Below, piece by piece: positions 42,698-51,365 of a stretch of 64,000 nucleotides of DNA (positions within the stretch are counted from its first letter, which is position 1; each line of letters starts with the position of its first letter). The stretch spans positions 12,156 to 76,155 of the forward strand of contig NZ_JBLQUK010000014.1 in NCBI RefSeq assembly GCF_047872805.1, read 5' to 3'. The translations under genes and the position numbers were made by a program. This DNA comes from Erythrobacter sp047872805 (GTDB lineage Bacteria > Pseudomonadota > Alphaproteobacteria > Sphingomonadales > Sphingomonadaceae). The notes beneath the pieces are model-generated. The model searched no databases and was not told the DNA's origin. It saw only the letters and a program-made list of their open reading frames with translations.

Positions 42698-42728
42698 CCA
42701 ACTTTGCGCTATTGCTGGCGTGGGCGTG

Positions 42729-42760
42729 AAAAAGCCCGCCGGATGGCTCCGACGGGCTTT
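42729..42760 (-). terminator. Stem-loop terminator after the SDR gene
   Basis: AAAGCCCG and CGGGCTTT with an inner CGGA/TCCG stem, flanked by A/T-rich bases (GAAAAAG on the minus-strand exit side giving CTTTTTC). It lies 27 nt past the SDR stop. Confidence 0.75.
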
Positions 42761-42786
42761 GCGAATTTTGCTTGTGGTGCGCTGCG

Positions 42787-43596
42787 TCAACCCGCCGGAT
42801 CGTTGAACTGCATCGGCAGCGCGGCGTTGACGACCCCGCCATCGACAGTCACCGTGTCGCCGACCACATAATCGCCCGCGCGGCTGCACAAATAGATCGC
42901 AGCGGCGGCCATATCTTCTTTGGTCCCGATGCGCTTTGCCGGGATCATCGAAGCGCTGGCGTCAGGCGCGTTCTTGGCGGCCTTGTTCATCTCGCTGGCA
43001 AAGGCGCCCGGCGCGATCGAGGTGACGACGATATTGTCCTGAATGAGCCGCGCAGCCATCCGCCGGGTCAATTGGATCACCGCCGCCTTGGACGCCTGAT
43101 AGGCATAGGTTTCCCAAGGGTTGATGCGTTGGCCATCGATCGAAGAAACGTGGATGACCTTGGCCGGATGGCCGCTCTTGCCGCCCGCGACCAGCAGATC
43201 GTGGAGCTTCTGGGTCAGGAAGAACGGCGTCTTGACGTTTAGGTCCATCGTCCGGTGCCACCCCGCCTCGTTGAATTCCAGATAGGGTTGCCCCCATGCA
43301 GCGCCGGCATTGTTGATGAGGATGTCGAGTTTTTCCTCACGTTTCTTCATCTCATCCGCCAGCGCGATCATGCCGTCCATCTGGCTGAGGTCGGCTGGGA
43401 TGCCGATGACCTTATCGGCGCCAAACTCGTCAATCGTTTCCTGCATCTGATCGGCTTTGCGCGCCGAGATATAGACCCGCTCGCAGCCCGCTGCGAGCAG
43501 CCCTTCGACAAACATCTTGCCGATGCCGCGGCTGCCGCCGGTGACCAGCGCGATGCGGCCATGCAGGCCGAAAAGTGAATTGAGATCCATTGTCAT
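42787..43596 (-). CDS. SDR-family oxidoreductase
   Basis: 269 residues. Classical SDR: TGGSRGIGKM (NADP site), NNAGAAWGQP, HVSSIDGQR (catalytic Ser) and YAYQASKAAVIQLT (YxxxK). The C-terminus DYVVGDTVTVDGGVVNA is typical. It resembles RhlG/FabG-like 3-oxoacyl or hydroxyacyl dehydrogenases. It follows two acyl-CoA dehydrogenase genes on the same strand with a 24-nt gap, so a role in beta-oxidation-type acyl catabolism is likely. ATG 43590 is an alternative start. Confidence 0.93.
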   Translation of the reverse strand: MTMDLNSLFGLHGRIALVTGGSRGIGKMFVEGLLAAGCERVYISARKADQMQETIDEFGADKVIGIPADLSQMDGMIALADEMKKREEKLDILINNAGAAWGQPYLEFNEAGWHRTMDLNVKTPFFLTQKLHDLLVAGGKSGHPAKVIHVSSIDGQRINPWETYAYQASKAAVIQLTRRMAARLIQDNIVVTSIAPGAFASEMNKAAKNAPDASASMIPAKRIGTKEDMAAAAIYLCSRAGDYVVGDTVTVDGGVVNAALPMQFNDPAG

Positions 43597-43620
43597 TATG
43601 TCCTTAAAATCCGCGTGTCC

Positions 43621-44760
43621 TTAATACCCGCTCAGTTCCGCGACGCGATTGGCGTGGAAATAGGCATCGCCGAGAAATTCCTGAAGCGCGCGGTCGCGCT
43701 TCATATAAAGGCCGATGTCATATTCGTCGGTCATGCCGATCCCGCCGTGCATTTGCACGCCTTCCTTCACGGCGAGCCCGGCGGCCTTGGCAACCTTGGC
43801 CTTTGCGACAGAGGTCATCAGATCGGCGCTGCCCGCCTCGGCATCAAGCAATTGCTGCGCCTTGATCGTCACCGCGCGGGCGATCTCGACCTCTGAGTAT
43901 AGATGCGCGGCGCGGTGCTGGAGCGCCTGAAATTCGCCGATGAGCTGGCCAAACTGTTTGCGCTGTTTGAGATAGTCGATGGTCATGTCCATCGCTCCAC
44001 TGGCGACGCCGACGCCTTCGGCAGCGGCCCCGACCCGGCCCGCGGCGAGCATGGCGTTCAGCACCTCGCGCCCGCCATCAACCTCGCCGATGACCGCGCC
44101 GCCGTCGATTTCGACGCCGTCAAATCTTGTATGCGTGGCCATCGAGGAATCAACGAGGCGGACAGGATCGTGGCTCATATTCGCCGCATCCCTCGGCACC
44201 GCGAACAGGGTGATGCCGTCTACGTCATCATCTGCCCCGCTGGTGCGCGCTGCGACGACCAGCATATCCGCGCTGGCGCCGTGGATGACAAAGCTTTTGG
44301 AGCCAGACAGGCGGAACCCGTTGCCGGATTTTTCGGCCCTGGTGGTGATCCGGTCCGGGCGATGCTTGGCGGTTTCGTCGATAGCGACCGCAAACACGCT
44401 GTCGCCTTCGATCAGGCCGGGAAGATAGCGGCCCTTGAGGTCGCTGGAGCCGTGTTTCAGCGCGGTCGCGGCGAGCACGGAGGATGTCAGAAACGGTGAC
44501 GGGGTAAGATTGCGCCCGATCTCTTCGAGCACGATGCCTGCCTCGACATGGCCCATACCGAGCCCGCCGTCATCCTCGCTTACGAGCATGCCGGTAAAGC
44601 CCATTTCGGCCATCTGTTTCCACAGGCCGTGGCCAAAGCCGTCCTTGCAATTGCGGTCGCGCCAATGGCGCAATTGTTTGGCGATATTGCCTTCATCGGC
44701 CATGAAACCGCGCGCGGTATCGGCCAGCATCGCCTGATCTTCATCGTGGTAAAGCGGCAT
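43621..44760 (-). CDS. Acyl-CoA dehydrogenase (small-subunit type)
   Basis: 379 residues. ACAD fold: N-terminal helices (ADTARGFMADEGNIAKQLRHW), FTGMLVSEDDGGLGMGHVE, the FAD strand domain with SGSKSFVIHGASADMLVVAART, then the C-terminal helical domain with YLKQRKQFGQLIGEFQALQHRAA and QMHGGIGMTDEYDIGLYMKR. It resembles PimD-type subunits that pair with a larger partner. That partner is the gene directly upstream (3-nt gap). Substrate unknown; not obviously a straight-chain enzyme. Confidence 0.92.
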   Translation of the reverse strand: MPLYHDEDQAMLADTARGFMADEGNIAKQLRHWRDRNCKDGFGHGLWKQMAEMGFTGMLVSEDDGGLGMGHVEAGIVLEEIGRNLTPSPFLTSSVLAATALKHGSSDLKGRYLPGLIEGDSVFAVAIDETAKHRPDRITTRAEKSGNGFRLSGSKSFVIHGASADMLVVAARTSGADDDVDGITLFAVPRDAANMSHDPVRLVDSSMATHTRFDGVEIDGGAVIGEVDGGREVLNAMLAAGRVGAAAEGVGVASGAMDMTIDYLKQRKQFGQLIGEFQALQHRAAHLYSEVEIARAVTIKAQQLLDAEAGSADLMTSVAKAKVAKAAGLAVKEGVQMHGGIGMTDEYDIGLYMKRDRALQEFLGDAYFHANRVAELSGY

Positions 44761-44763
44761 CGA

Positions 44764-45969
44764 TCAGGCTCCCGGCAGTTCGAGGATACGTTTGGAAATG
44801 ACGTTGAGCATGACTTCGGACGTGCCGCCCTCGATCGAGTTGGCTTTGGTCCGCAGCCAGCCGCGCGACGGTTTGCCCCCACCGGTTTCCTCGCTGTCCC
44901 ATTCGAGGCTGCGCGAACCGCCGACCGACATCATCAATTCGTGCCGCCGCTTGTTCAGTTCGGTCCCGACATATTTCATCATGTTGGGCTGCGCCGGGTG
45001 GCCTTTGCCGGATTTCATTTCGTCCATGAATTTTTCGCCCATCGCGGTAAAGGCAAGCGCATCGACGTCGAACAGCGCCAGCTCAGCGCGCAGCACCGGG
45101 TCGAGTTCGTCGCCGGTCTTGGCCGAATGGCGCTTCATCGCCGAACCGATCGCGGCGGTCCGTTCTCCCCCGCCCAGGCCAGAGATCATCTCGCGTTCGT
45201 GTCCGAGCAGATATTTCGCCACATCCCAGCCGCGATTGATCTCGCCAACATAACCGGGGCAATCCTCGCCGTAGCTTTTGGGCACCGTCACATCATCGAA
45301 GAAGGTTTCGCAGAACGGGCTGTTGCCGCTGATCAGCAAAATCGGCTTGGTCGAAACACCGCCGCCCGCCATGTCGAACAGCATAAAGGTGATGCCCTTG
45401 TATTTGTCGTCCTTGTCAGTGCGGACAAGACAGAAAATCCAGTCGGCCTCGTCGGCATAGGAGGTCCAGATCTTTTGCCCGTTTACGACCCAGTGATCGC
45501 CCCGGTCTTCGCCAAAGGTCTGCATCGAGACAAGGTCGCTGCCGCTGCCCGGTTCGGAATATCCCTGGCACCAGCGGATTTCGCCGCGCGCGATTTCATT
45601 CAGGAAACGTTGCTTCTGCCCCTCTGTCCCGAATTGCAGCAGCGCCGGACCGAGCATCCAGATACCGAAGCTCGACAAGGGCGGACGCGCGCCGATGCGG
45701 CTCATCTCCTGACGCAGCACCTTGGCTTCGGCTGCGTTCAGCCCCGCTCCGCCATAGGCTTTCGGCCATGCAGGCACGGTGTAGCCCTTTACGCGGCAGG
45801 CTTCGAACCACGCGCGCTGCGCGTCGTTTTTGAAGGTGGCATTGCGGCCACCCCAATAGACATCGTCATCGTCGCGCACCGGCTCGCGCATTTCCGCCGG
45901 GCAATGCGCCTCCAGCCAGGCGCGGGTTTCTGTGCGGAAGGTTTCCAACTCGTCTGGCTGATCGGTCAT
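44764..45969 (-). CDS. Acyl-CoA dehydrogenase (large-subunit type)
   Basis: 401 residues. ACAD signatures: FRTETRAWLEAHCPAEMREP, VPAWPKAYGGAGLNAAEAKV, RWCQGYSEPGSGSDLVSMQT, VNGQKIWTSYADEADWIFCLVRT and a C-terminal SIEGGTSEVMLNVISKRIL. This is the PimC-like large partner of the 379-residue protein; such pairs form heteromeric dehydrogenases in steroid and dicarboxylate degradation (known for PimCD and several FadE pairs). It is first in a three-gene minus-strand operon. Confidence 0.93.
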   Translation of the reverse strand: MTDQPDELETFRTETRAWLEAHCPAEMREPVRDDDDVYWGGRNATFKNDAQRAWFEACRVKGYTVPAWPKAYGGAGLNAAEAKVLRQEMSRIGARPPLSSFGIWMLGPALLQFGTEGQKQRFLNEIARGEIRWCQGYSEPGSGSDLVSMQTFGEDRGDHWVVNGQKIWTSYADEADWIFCLVRTDKDDKYKGITFMLFDMAGGGVSTKPILLISGNSPFCETFFDDVTVPKSYGEDCPGYVGEINRGWDVAKYLLGHEREMISGLGGGERTAAIGSAMKRHSAKTGDELDPVLRAELALFDVDALAFTAMGEKFMDEMKSGKGHPAQPNMMKYVGTELNKRRHELMMSVGGSRSLEWDSEETGGGKPSRGWLRTKANSIEGGTSEVMLNVISKRILELPGA

Positions 45970-46138
45970 ATCCCGGTTCCTCTCATTTCATTGTCCCACT
46001 TTACGCCAGCGTTATCGTGATTTGCATGCCCGCCGCAAGCACATCTCACGCAGACGCGGATGCCGTAGCGTCAGCCGGATTCCATTGACGAAAGGAACAA
46101 CAGGGCTAGTTTCATTGCACAGGTTTGGGAGAACCAGA

Positions 46139-46186
46139 ATGACCGGATTCGTTAACGCCAAAGCAGCGCAGGGCCGGCTATTGTGA
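46139..46186 (+). CDS. Possible 15-codon leader peptide overlapping the transporter start
   Basis: MTGFVNAKAAQGRLL, then TGA. GGAG lies 7 nt before its ATG, a better RBS than that of the transporter. Its TGA overlaps the transporter GTG (GTGA). It may act as a translational coupler. Size makes it uncertain. Confidence 0.35.
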   Translation: MTGFVNAKAAQGRLL

Positions 46187-47661
46187 GCTTTGTTACAGGC
46201 AAATTGCCGCTCAGACTCAAGATTATCCATGGTTCAGGTGCGGTGGCATTCGGTGTCAAGGATAGCGGCTTTTCGTTCTTTCTGTTGCCCTATTACAATC
46301 TGGTTCTGGCCGTGGATGCCGGGATCGTCGCAGCGGCGCTGGCCACTGCGCTGGTGATTGACGCCTTTGTCGATCCGTTGATCGGGCATTTGTCAGACCG
46401 GACTTACACGCGCTGGGGCCGCCGCCTGCCATGGCTGTATCTTGCACCCATCCCGCTGGCCTTTGCGTGGGCGTTGCTTTGGTCTCCGCCGTTTGCTGGC
46501 ACGCCGGGCTATGCGGAAATCGTCATGCTCGCGGTTGGAGTGCGGCTTTTGCTATCCGCTTGTGAAGTGCCCTCGGTCAGTCTGGTGCCCGAGATCACCG
46601 ACAATTATGTTGAACGCACCACTCTGTTCCGGTTTCGCTTCCTATCTGGATGGGTCGGCGGCATCATGATGATGATCCTGACGTTTTCGGTGTTCCTGCC
46701 AACACCAGAGGCGCAATTGCAACCCGAAGGCTATGCCGCATATGGACTGTTTGGGGCCTGCGTCATGGTGCTGTCGGTGATCGGGTCGGCTGCGGGTCAG
46801 CACCGGATTGTGGCGCACCTGCCAGCACAAAAGCCGCCGCCTTTCTCGCTGACCGGAGCCTTTGCCGAGATTTTCGACGCATTCCGGGAAAAGGCGTTCC
46901 TGATCTTCGCACTGGGCGGACTGGCGTCCTACATCAGTCAGGGCATGACATTCTCGATCACGCAATATGTGAACCTGTATATCTGGCAATTCGATGAGAC
47001 GGCGTTTCAGATCTATCCGATTTGCCTGTTTGCCTCGGTCGTGTTGATGTTCGTGATTGTGGGTCCGCTGCACAAACGCTTTGGCAAACCGCTAAGCGCG
47101 GCGGGCGGTGCATTGGTCAGCGTAGTGATCTATTTCACGCCCTACACCGTGCTGTTGCTGGGCCTCTGGCCGGAGACGGGCACGACGTTATCGACCGCGA
47201 TGGTGCTCGGGTTCCTGCTGTTCGGCAACACGGCGGGGGTCGTCTCGATCATTTCGGCCACGTCGATGGTGGCGGAGATCGTCGAGGCTTTTGAAGAACG
47301 CACCGGCAAGCGCGCCGAGGGCACTTTCTATTCGGGCAATTGGCTGGTGCAGAAATGCGCGACCGGCGGAGGCATCATGCTGACCGGTCTGATCGTCAGC
47401 AGCATCGGTCTTGATCCGGGGACGCCGCAGAGCGAGGTCTCCGAAGGCACCGTGTTGCAACTGGCTATGCTGTATATGGCGGCGTCGGCGGTGCTGGGGG
47501 TTTTTGCGGTCTACTGGCTGGCCCGGTTTCCAATATCGCGCGAACAGCACGAGGCACGCATCGCGGCAAAATCAGCGCGCAGTTCGGCGCAATCAGAGCA
47601 GCATGACCCGATCAGCGACGCGGCCCGGGCCGATCCCGACGCGACCACGATCGCCCCGTGA
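46183..47661 (+). CDS. MFS transporter, GPH (MelB-like) family
   Basis: 492 residues and ~12 hydrophobic segments. The glycoside-pentoside-hexuronide branch is marked by YYNLVLAVDAGIVAAALATALVIDAFVDPLIGHLSDRTYTRWGRRLPWLY (key part: DPLIGHLSDRTYTRWGRR). A second-half signature is VSIISATSMVAEIVEAFEERTGKRAEG. Members carry sugars with cations, but sphingomonad copies in acyl-CoA clusters may move other carboxylates; substrate unknown. GTG 46183 overlaps the stop of a short upstream frame. The C-terminal 30 residues are charged and low complexity. Confidence 0.9.
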   Translation: MSFVTGKLPLRLKIIHGSGAVAFGVKDSGFSFFLLPYYNLVLAVDAGIVAAALATALVIDAFVDPLIGHLSDRTYTRWGRRLPWLYLAPIPLAFAWALLWSPPFAGTPGYAEIVMLAVGVRLLLSACEVPSVSLVPEITDNYVERTTLFRFRFLSGWVGGIMMMILTFSVFLPTPEAQLQPEGYAAYGLFGACVMVLSVIGSAAGQHRIVAHLPAQKPPPFSLTGAFAEIFDAFREKAFLIFALGGLASYISQGMTFSITQYVNLYIWQFDETAFQIYPICLFASVVLMFVIVGPLHKRFGKPLSAAGGALVSVVIYFTPYTVLLLGLWPETGTTLSTAMVLGFLLFGNTAGVVSIISATSMVAEIVEAFEERTGKRAEGTFYSGNWLVQKCATGGGIMLTGLIVSSIGLDPGTPQSEVSEGTVLQLAMLYMAASAVLGVFAVYWLARFPISREQHEARIAAKSARSSAQSEQHDPISDAARADPDATTIAP

Positions 47662-47756
47662 ACCCTGTCAAATGAGAGCTTGGCTCGCACGGCTGGCTCT
47701 GCCACGGTCGCGTATCAGATTCGATTGCAATTCAGGACTTGAGAGAGGAAACCCCG

Positions 47757-49094
47757 ATGGATTTTGAGCCTACCGAACGTCAGGCCTATTGGCGCGATCG
47801 CGTCCGCGATTTTATCGAGGCGCATGTCCGCCCCAATATGGAAACCTACCGGCAGCAGGATGCCGAGGGTGACCGTTGGAAAGTGATCCAGATCATCGAG
47901 GACAAAAAGAAGCTCGCCAAGGATGCAGGGCTCTGGAACCTGTTCATGCCGCCGCGCAACGACAGCCATCACCATGTCGATGACACATTCGAATTCGAAG
48001 GACCCGGCCTCACCAATCTCGAATATGCGCTATGCGCAGAGGAAATGGGCCGGATCGGCTGGGCGAGCGAGGTCTTCAACTGCTCCGCCCCCGACACCGG
48101 CAATATGGAAGTGTTCCACCGTTACGGCACGCGCGAACAGAAAGAGCAATGGCTGCGCCCGATCATGAATGGCGAGATTCGCTCCGCCTTCCTGATGACC
48201 GAACCCTTCACCGCCTCTTCGGATGCAACCAATATCGAAACCCGGATTGAACGCGACGGCGATGAATATGTCATCAACGGCCGCAAATGGTGGTCTTCGG
48301 GGCTTGGCGATCCGCGTTGCAAGGTCTCCATCGTGATGGGCAAGACCGACTTTTCCGCTGGCCGTCACGCGCAGCAGAGCATGCTTCTGATGCCCAATGA
48401 TGCGCCGGGGGTGAACATCATCCGCCACCTTCCCGTGTTCGGATATGACGACGCGCCGCATGGCCATATGGAAGTCGAAATGAAGGACGTGCGCGTCCCT
48501 GCGACCAACATGTTGCTGGGCGAAGGGCGCGGGTTCGAGATCGCTCAAGGCCGCCTTGGGCCGGGCCGCATCCATCACTGCATGCGCACCATCGGGGTCG
48601 CAGAGGAAGCGCTGGCCAAGATGTGCCGCCGCCTGCAGGAACGCGAAGCCTTTGGCAAACCGATCTACAAACATTCGGTTTGGGAAGAGCGCGTTGCGCG
48701 CGCGCGGATCGATATCGACATGACCCGGCTGCTCTGCCTCAAGGCGGCAGACATGATGGACAAGGTCGGCAACAAATCCGCCAAGCAGGAAATCGCCATG
48801 ATCAAGGTGCAGGCCCCCAACATGGCGCTGCGCATCATTGACGATGCCATTCAGGCGCATGGCGGCGGCGGCGTGTCGAATGATTACGGCCTTGCCAACG
48901 CCTATGCCCATCAGCGCACATTGCGGCTGGCCGATGGTCCGGACGAAGTGCACGCCCGCTCTATCGCGCGCATGGAATTTGGCAAACACCTGCCAGAGGC
49001 TGGGCCGACCGCCAACGCCTTGCGCAGCGGCGCAGGTGGCGCTGCCAACGACGCAGCAGGGTTCAGTTCGGGCGATATGGGCGTTGCCCGTTAA
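47757..49094 (+). CDS. Acyl-CoA dehydrogenase, ACAD10/11-like
   Basis: 445 residues from ATG 47757, preceded by GAGAGGAAA. Family features: DFEPTERQAYWRDRVRDFIEAHV, FNCSAPDTGNMEVFHRYGT, SAFLMTEPFTASSDATNIET and INGRKWWSSGLGDPRCKV. The C-terminal half reads KQEIAMIKVQAPNMALRIIDDAIQAHGGGGVSNDY and RTLRLADGPDEVHARSIA, which is the ACAD10/11 (LvaC-like) version. Those enzymes act with an APH-type kinase on phosphorylated 4-hydroxyacyl-CoA (known in the levulinate pathway and mammals). A kinase of that type lies two genes downstream. Confidence 0.93.
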   Translation: MDFEPTERQAYWRDRVRDFIEAHVRPNMETYRQQDAEGDRWKVIQIIEDKKKLAKDAGLWNLFMPPRNDSHHHVDDTFEFEGPGLTNLEYALCAEEMGRIGWASEVFNCSAPDTGNMEVFHRYGTREQKEQWLRPIMNGEIRSAFLMTEPFTASSDATNIETRIERDGDEYVINGRKWWSSGLGDPRCKVSIVMGKTDFSAGRHAQQSMLLMPNDAPGVNIIRHLPVFGYDDAPHGHMEVEMKDVRVPATNMLLGEGRGFEIAQGRLGPGRIHHCMRTIGVAEEALAKMCRRLQEREAFGKPIYKHSVWEERVARARIDIDMTRLLCLKAADMMDKVGNKSAKQEIAMIKVQAPNMALRIIDDAIQAHGGGGVSNDYGLANAYAHQRTLRLADGPDEVHARSIARMEFGKHLPEAGPTANALRSGAGGAANDAAGFSSGDMGVAR

Positions 49095-49109
49095 CCAGCC
49101 ATGCCGGAG

Positions 49110-49200
49110 CCGTTCGTGCTGAGCTAGTCGAAGCACTGCCTTTCTTTTGAACCTGAGCCCGAAGGAAGAACGGCCCTTCGACCGGCTCAGGGTGAACGGA
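49110..49200. repeat. Dispersed palindromic repeat, family B
   Basis: CCGTTCGTGCTGAGC with AGTCGAAGCAC on the left and GCCCTTCGACCGGCTCAGGG, TGAACGG on the right, imperfect inverted arms separated by ~35 nt. This is the common sphingomonad TTCGAC/GCTCAG repeat. Its right end contributes the GGAG before the alcohol dehydrogenase start. Confidence 0.85.
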
Positions 49201-49206
49201 GTTTGC

Positions 49207-50295
49207 ATGGCGAGAGCAGCCATTCTCGAAACCCCCGGCGATGGCCTGCGCATTGGCGAGATTACCCTCGCTGATCCGCTTCCGCATGAGGTTTTGATCG
49301 ACACCAAAGCATGCGGCCTGTGTCATTCGGACCTGCATTTTATCGACGGCCATTACCCCCACGCGCTCCCGACTATTCCGGGACACGAAGCGGCGGGCGT
49401 GGTGCGCGCCGTCGGCAGCGAAGTGCGGACCGTAAAGCCCGGCGACCACGTCGTATCCTGCCTCAGCGCGTTTTGCGGGCACTGCGAATTCTGCGTCACA
49501 GGCCGGATGGCGCTGTGTCTGGGTGGGGACACCCGCCGATCCAAGGGGCAAGCCCCGCGGATGGTGCGGGGGGATGGCTCTCCGGTCAGCCAGATGCTCA
49601 ATCTCTCGGCGCTCAGCGAACAGATGCTGATCCACGAACATGCCTGCGTTGCGATTGACAAGGATATGCCGTTCGACCGCGCGGCTCTGCTCGGCTGCGC
49701 GGTGACCACTGGCGCGGGCACGATTTTCAACGCTTGCAAGGTAACGCCCGGCGAAACCGTTGCGGTGATCGGCTGCGGCGGGGTCGGCCTTGCCGCGATC
49801 AACGCTGCAAAAATCGCCGGAGCGCGCAAGATCATCGCTGCCGATCCGCTGCCTGAAAAGCGCGCTCTGGCCGAAGTTCTGGGCGCAACACACAGCGTCG
49901 ATGCACTGGCTCCTGATGCCGCGCACCAGATCGTCGCGCTATCAGACGGCGGGGTCGATTGGGGGATTGAAGCCGTGGGCCGCGCAGCATCAGCTGATCT
50001 GTCGGTTGCCTGCCTCCGGCGCGGAGGCACGGCGGTGATCCTCGGCATGATGCCCTTGGATTGCAAAGTCGGTCTGTCGGCCATGGACCTGCTTGGCGGT
50101 AAAAAGCTGATGGGCGCGATCATGGGGATGAACCATTTTCCCGTCGATCTGCCGCGGCTCGTTGATTTCTATCTGCGCGGTCTGCTTGATCTCGACACGA
50201 TCATTGCCGAAAGGATCGGGCTTGACGAGGTGAACGCCGGTTTCGATAAAATGCGCTGGGGGAGCCATGCGCGCAGCGTGGTGATGTTCGACTGA
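49207..50295 (+). CDS. Zinc-dependent alcohol dehydrogenase
   Basis: 362 residues from ATG 49207. MDR family: catalytic zinc ligands Cys in KACGLCHSDLHF and His/Glu in IPGHEAAGVV; structural zinc four-Cys lobe CGHCEFCVTGRMALC; NAD site VIGCGGVGLAAINAAKIAGA. It resembles class III-like and mycothiol-type long-chain alcohol dehydrogenases. A GGAG 6-9 nt upstream comes from the family B repeat. The kinase gene overlaps its stop by 1 nt (TGATG). Likely oxidises a hydroxyl of an intermediate in this cluster. Confidence 0.92.
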   Translation: MARAAILETPGDGLRIGEITLADPLPHEVLIDTKACGLCHSDLHFIDGHYPHALPTIPGHEAAGVVRAVGSEVRTVKPGDHVVSCLSAFCGHCEFCVTGRMALCLGGDTRRSKGQAPRMVRGDGSPVSQMLNLSALSEQMLIHEHACVAIDKDMPFDRAALLGCAVTTGAGTIFNACKVTPGETVAVIGCGGVGLAAINAAKIAGARKIIAADPLPEKRALAEVLGATHSVDALAPDAAHQIVALSDGGVDWGIEAVGRAASADLSVACLRRGGTAVILGMMPLDCKVGLSAMDLLGGKKLMGAIMGMNHFPVDLPRLVDFYLRGLLDLDTIIAERIGLDEVNAGFDKMRWGSHARSVVMFD

Positions 50296-51365
50296 TGGAA
50301 ATTGATTACGACAAGGAAATGGTCGGGACGGTCGAAGTAACCGACAAGGACAAGCTTGACCTTGGCAAACTGTCCGCTTGGTTCGAAGCCAATGTCGATG
50401 GTTATGTTGGCCCGATCAGCTACACCAAGTTCAAGGGCGGCCAGTCAAACCCGACCTACATGATTGACACTCCGGGTGCGAGCTATGTCCTGCGCCGACA
50501 ACCGTTTGGGAAATTGCTGCCGAGCGCGCATGCGGTGGACCGCGAATACACCGCGATGACGGGGCTCCATCCAACCGGCTTTCCGGTGCCAAGAACCTAT
50601 GGCCTGTGTGAAGATCCAGAGGTGCTGGGGTCCAAATTCTTCGTCATGAGCATGGCCGATGGACGTTCGCTGTGGAACGGCGCGCTGCCAGACAGTGATC
50701 CGACGGAACGCCGCGAGCTATACCATGCGCTGATCGATACGATGGCGGACTTGCATCTCAATCGGCCTGCCGAAATCGGGCTGGGCAATTATGGCAAGCC
50801 CACCGATTATTGCGCGCGCCAGATCGCGCGCTGGTCCAAACAATATAAACTGTCCGAAACCGAACATATGCCGCAGATGGAGCAACTGATTGATTGGTTG
50901 CCGCAAACCATCCCGCCGCAGCATGAAAGCAGCGTCGTTCATGGCGATTACCGGCTCGACAACGTCATCTTTCACAAGTCCGAAAACCGCATCATAGCGG
51001 TGCTGGATTGGGAACTGTCCACACTCGGCGATCCGATTGCAGATTTCAGCTATCTGATGCTCAATTGGTTTCAGCCTGCCGATGGCCGAGCTGGCTTGCT
51101 CGGCCTCGATCTGGCAGCGCTGGGCATTCCCACGGTCGAACAGGCGGTCGAACGCTATGTCGCAAGGACCGGCTATCCGGTGCCGCCGATGGACTGGTAT
51201 TTCGCTTACAACCTGTTCCGCCTCGCCGGGATCATGCAGGGGATCAAGAAGCGCGTGATCGATGGCACCGCTTCATCCGCGCATGCCAGGACCATGAGCG
51301 ACCGGGTGCAGCCGCTGGTGGCGCGGGCGTATGAATTTGCGCTTTCCGCCGGGATGCCGGCCTAA
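50295..51365 (+). CDS. APH-type phosphotransferase (ACAD10/11- or LvaA-like kinase)
   Basis: 356 residues. The APH fold is evident: KFKGGQSNPTYMIDTPGASYVLRRQP (nucleotide loop and Lys), Brenner motif VVHGDYRLDNVIFH with catalytic Asp, and LDWELSTLGDPIADFSYLML with the metal Asp. This subgroup is not antibiotic resistance: close relatives are the kinase halves of ACAD10/11 and LvaA, which phosphorylate 4-hydroxyacyl-CoA. The linked ACAD gene supports that reading. Translation is coupled to the alcohol dehydrogenase. Substrate not proven. Confidence 0.92.
   Translation: MEIDYDKEMVGTVEVTDKDKLDLGKLSAWFEANVDGYVGPISYTKFKGGQSNPTYMIDTPGASYVLRRQPFGKLLPSAHAVDREYTAMTGLHPTGFPVPRTYGLCEDPEVLGSKFFVMSMADGRSLWNGALPDSDPTERRELYHALIDTMADLHLNRPAEIGLGNYGKPTDYCARQIARWSKQYKLSETEHMPQMEQLIDWLPQTIPPQHESSVVHGDYRLDNVIFHKSENRIIAVLDWELSTLGDPIADFSYLMLNWFQPADGRAGLLGLDLAALGIPTVEQAVERYVARTGYPVPPMDWYFAYNLFRLAGIMQGIKKRVIDGTASSAHARTMSDRVQPLVARAYEFALSAGMPA

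Larger units (their letters stand above)
42448..42786. other. Convergent intergenic region, copB to SDR gene
   Basis: 339 nt. It holds an AT-rich patch (42613-42665), a 13-bp inverted repeat built from TGTCAA units (42662-42697) and the SDR-gene terminator (42729-42760). An open frame at 42448-42648 lacks an RBS and codon bias. No gene is supported. Confidence 0.6.

Noticed and set aside
44548..46020. 490-codon plus-strand open frame
   Set aside because: Antisense to both acyl-CoA dehydrogenase genes.
48030..49307. 425-codon minus-strand open frame
   Set aside because: Antisense to the ACAD11-like gene and crossing the family B repeat.
50295..51365. Aminoglycoside resistance gene
   Set aside because: APH fold, but the sequence and neighbours fit the ACAD10/11-type kinase group.
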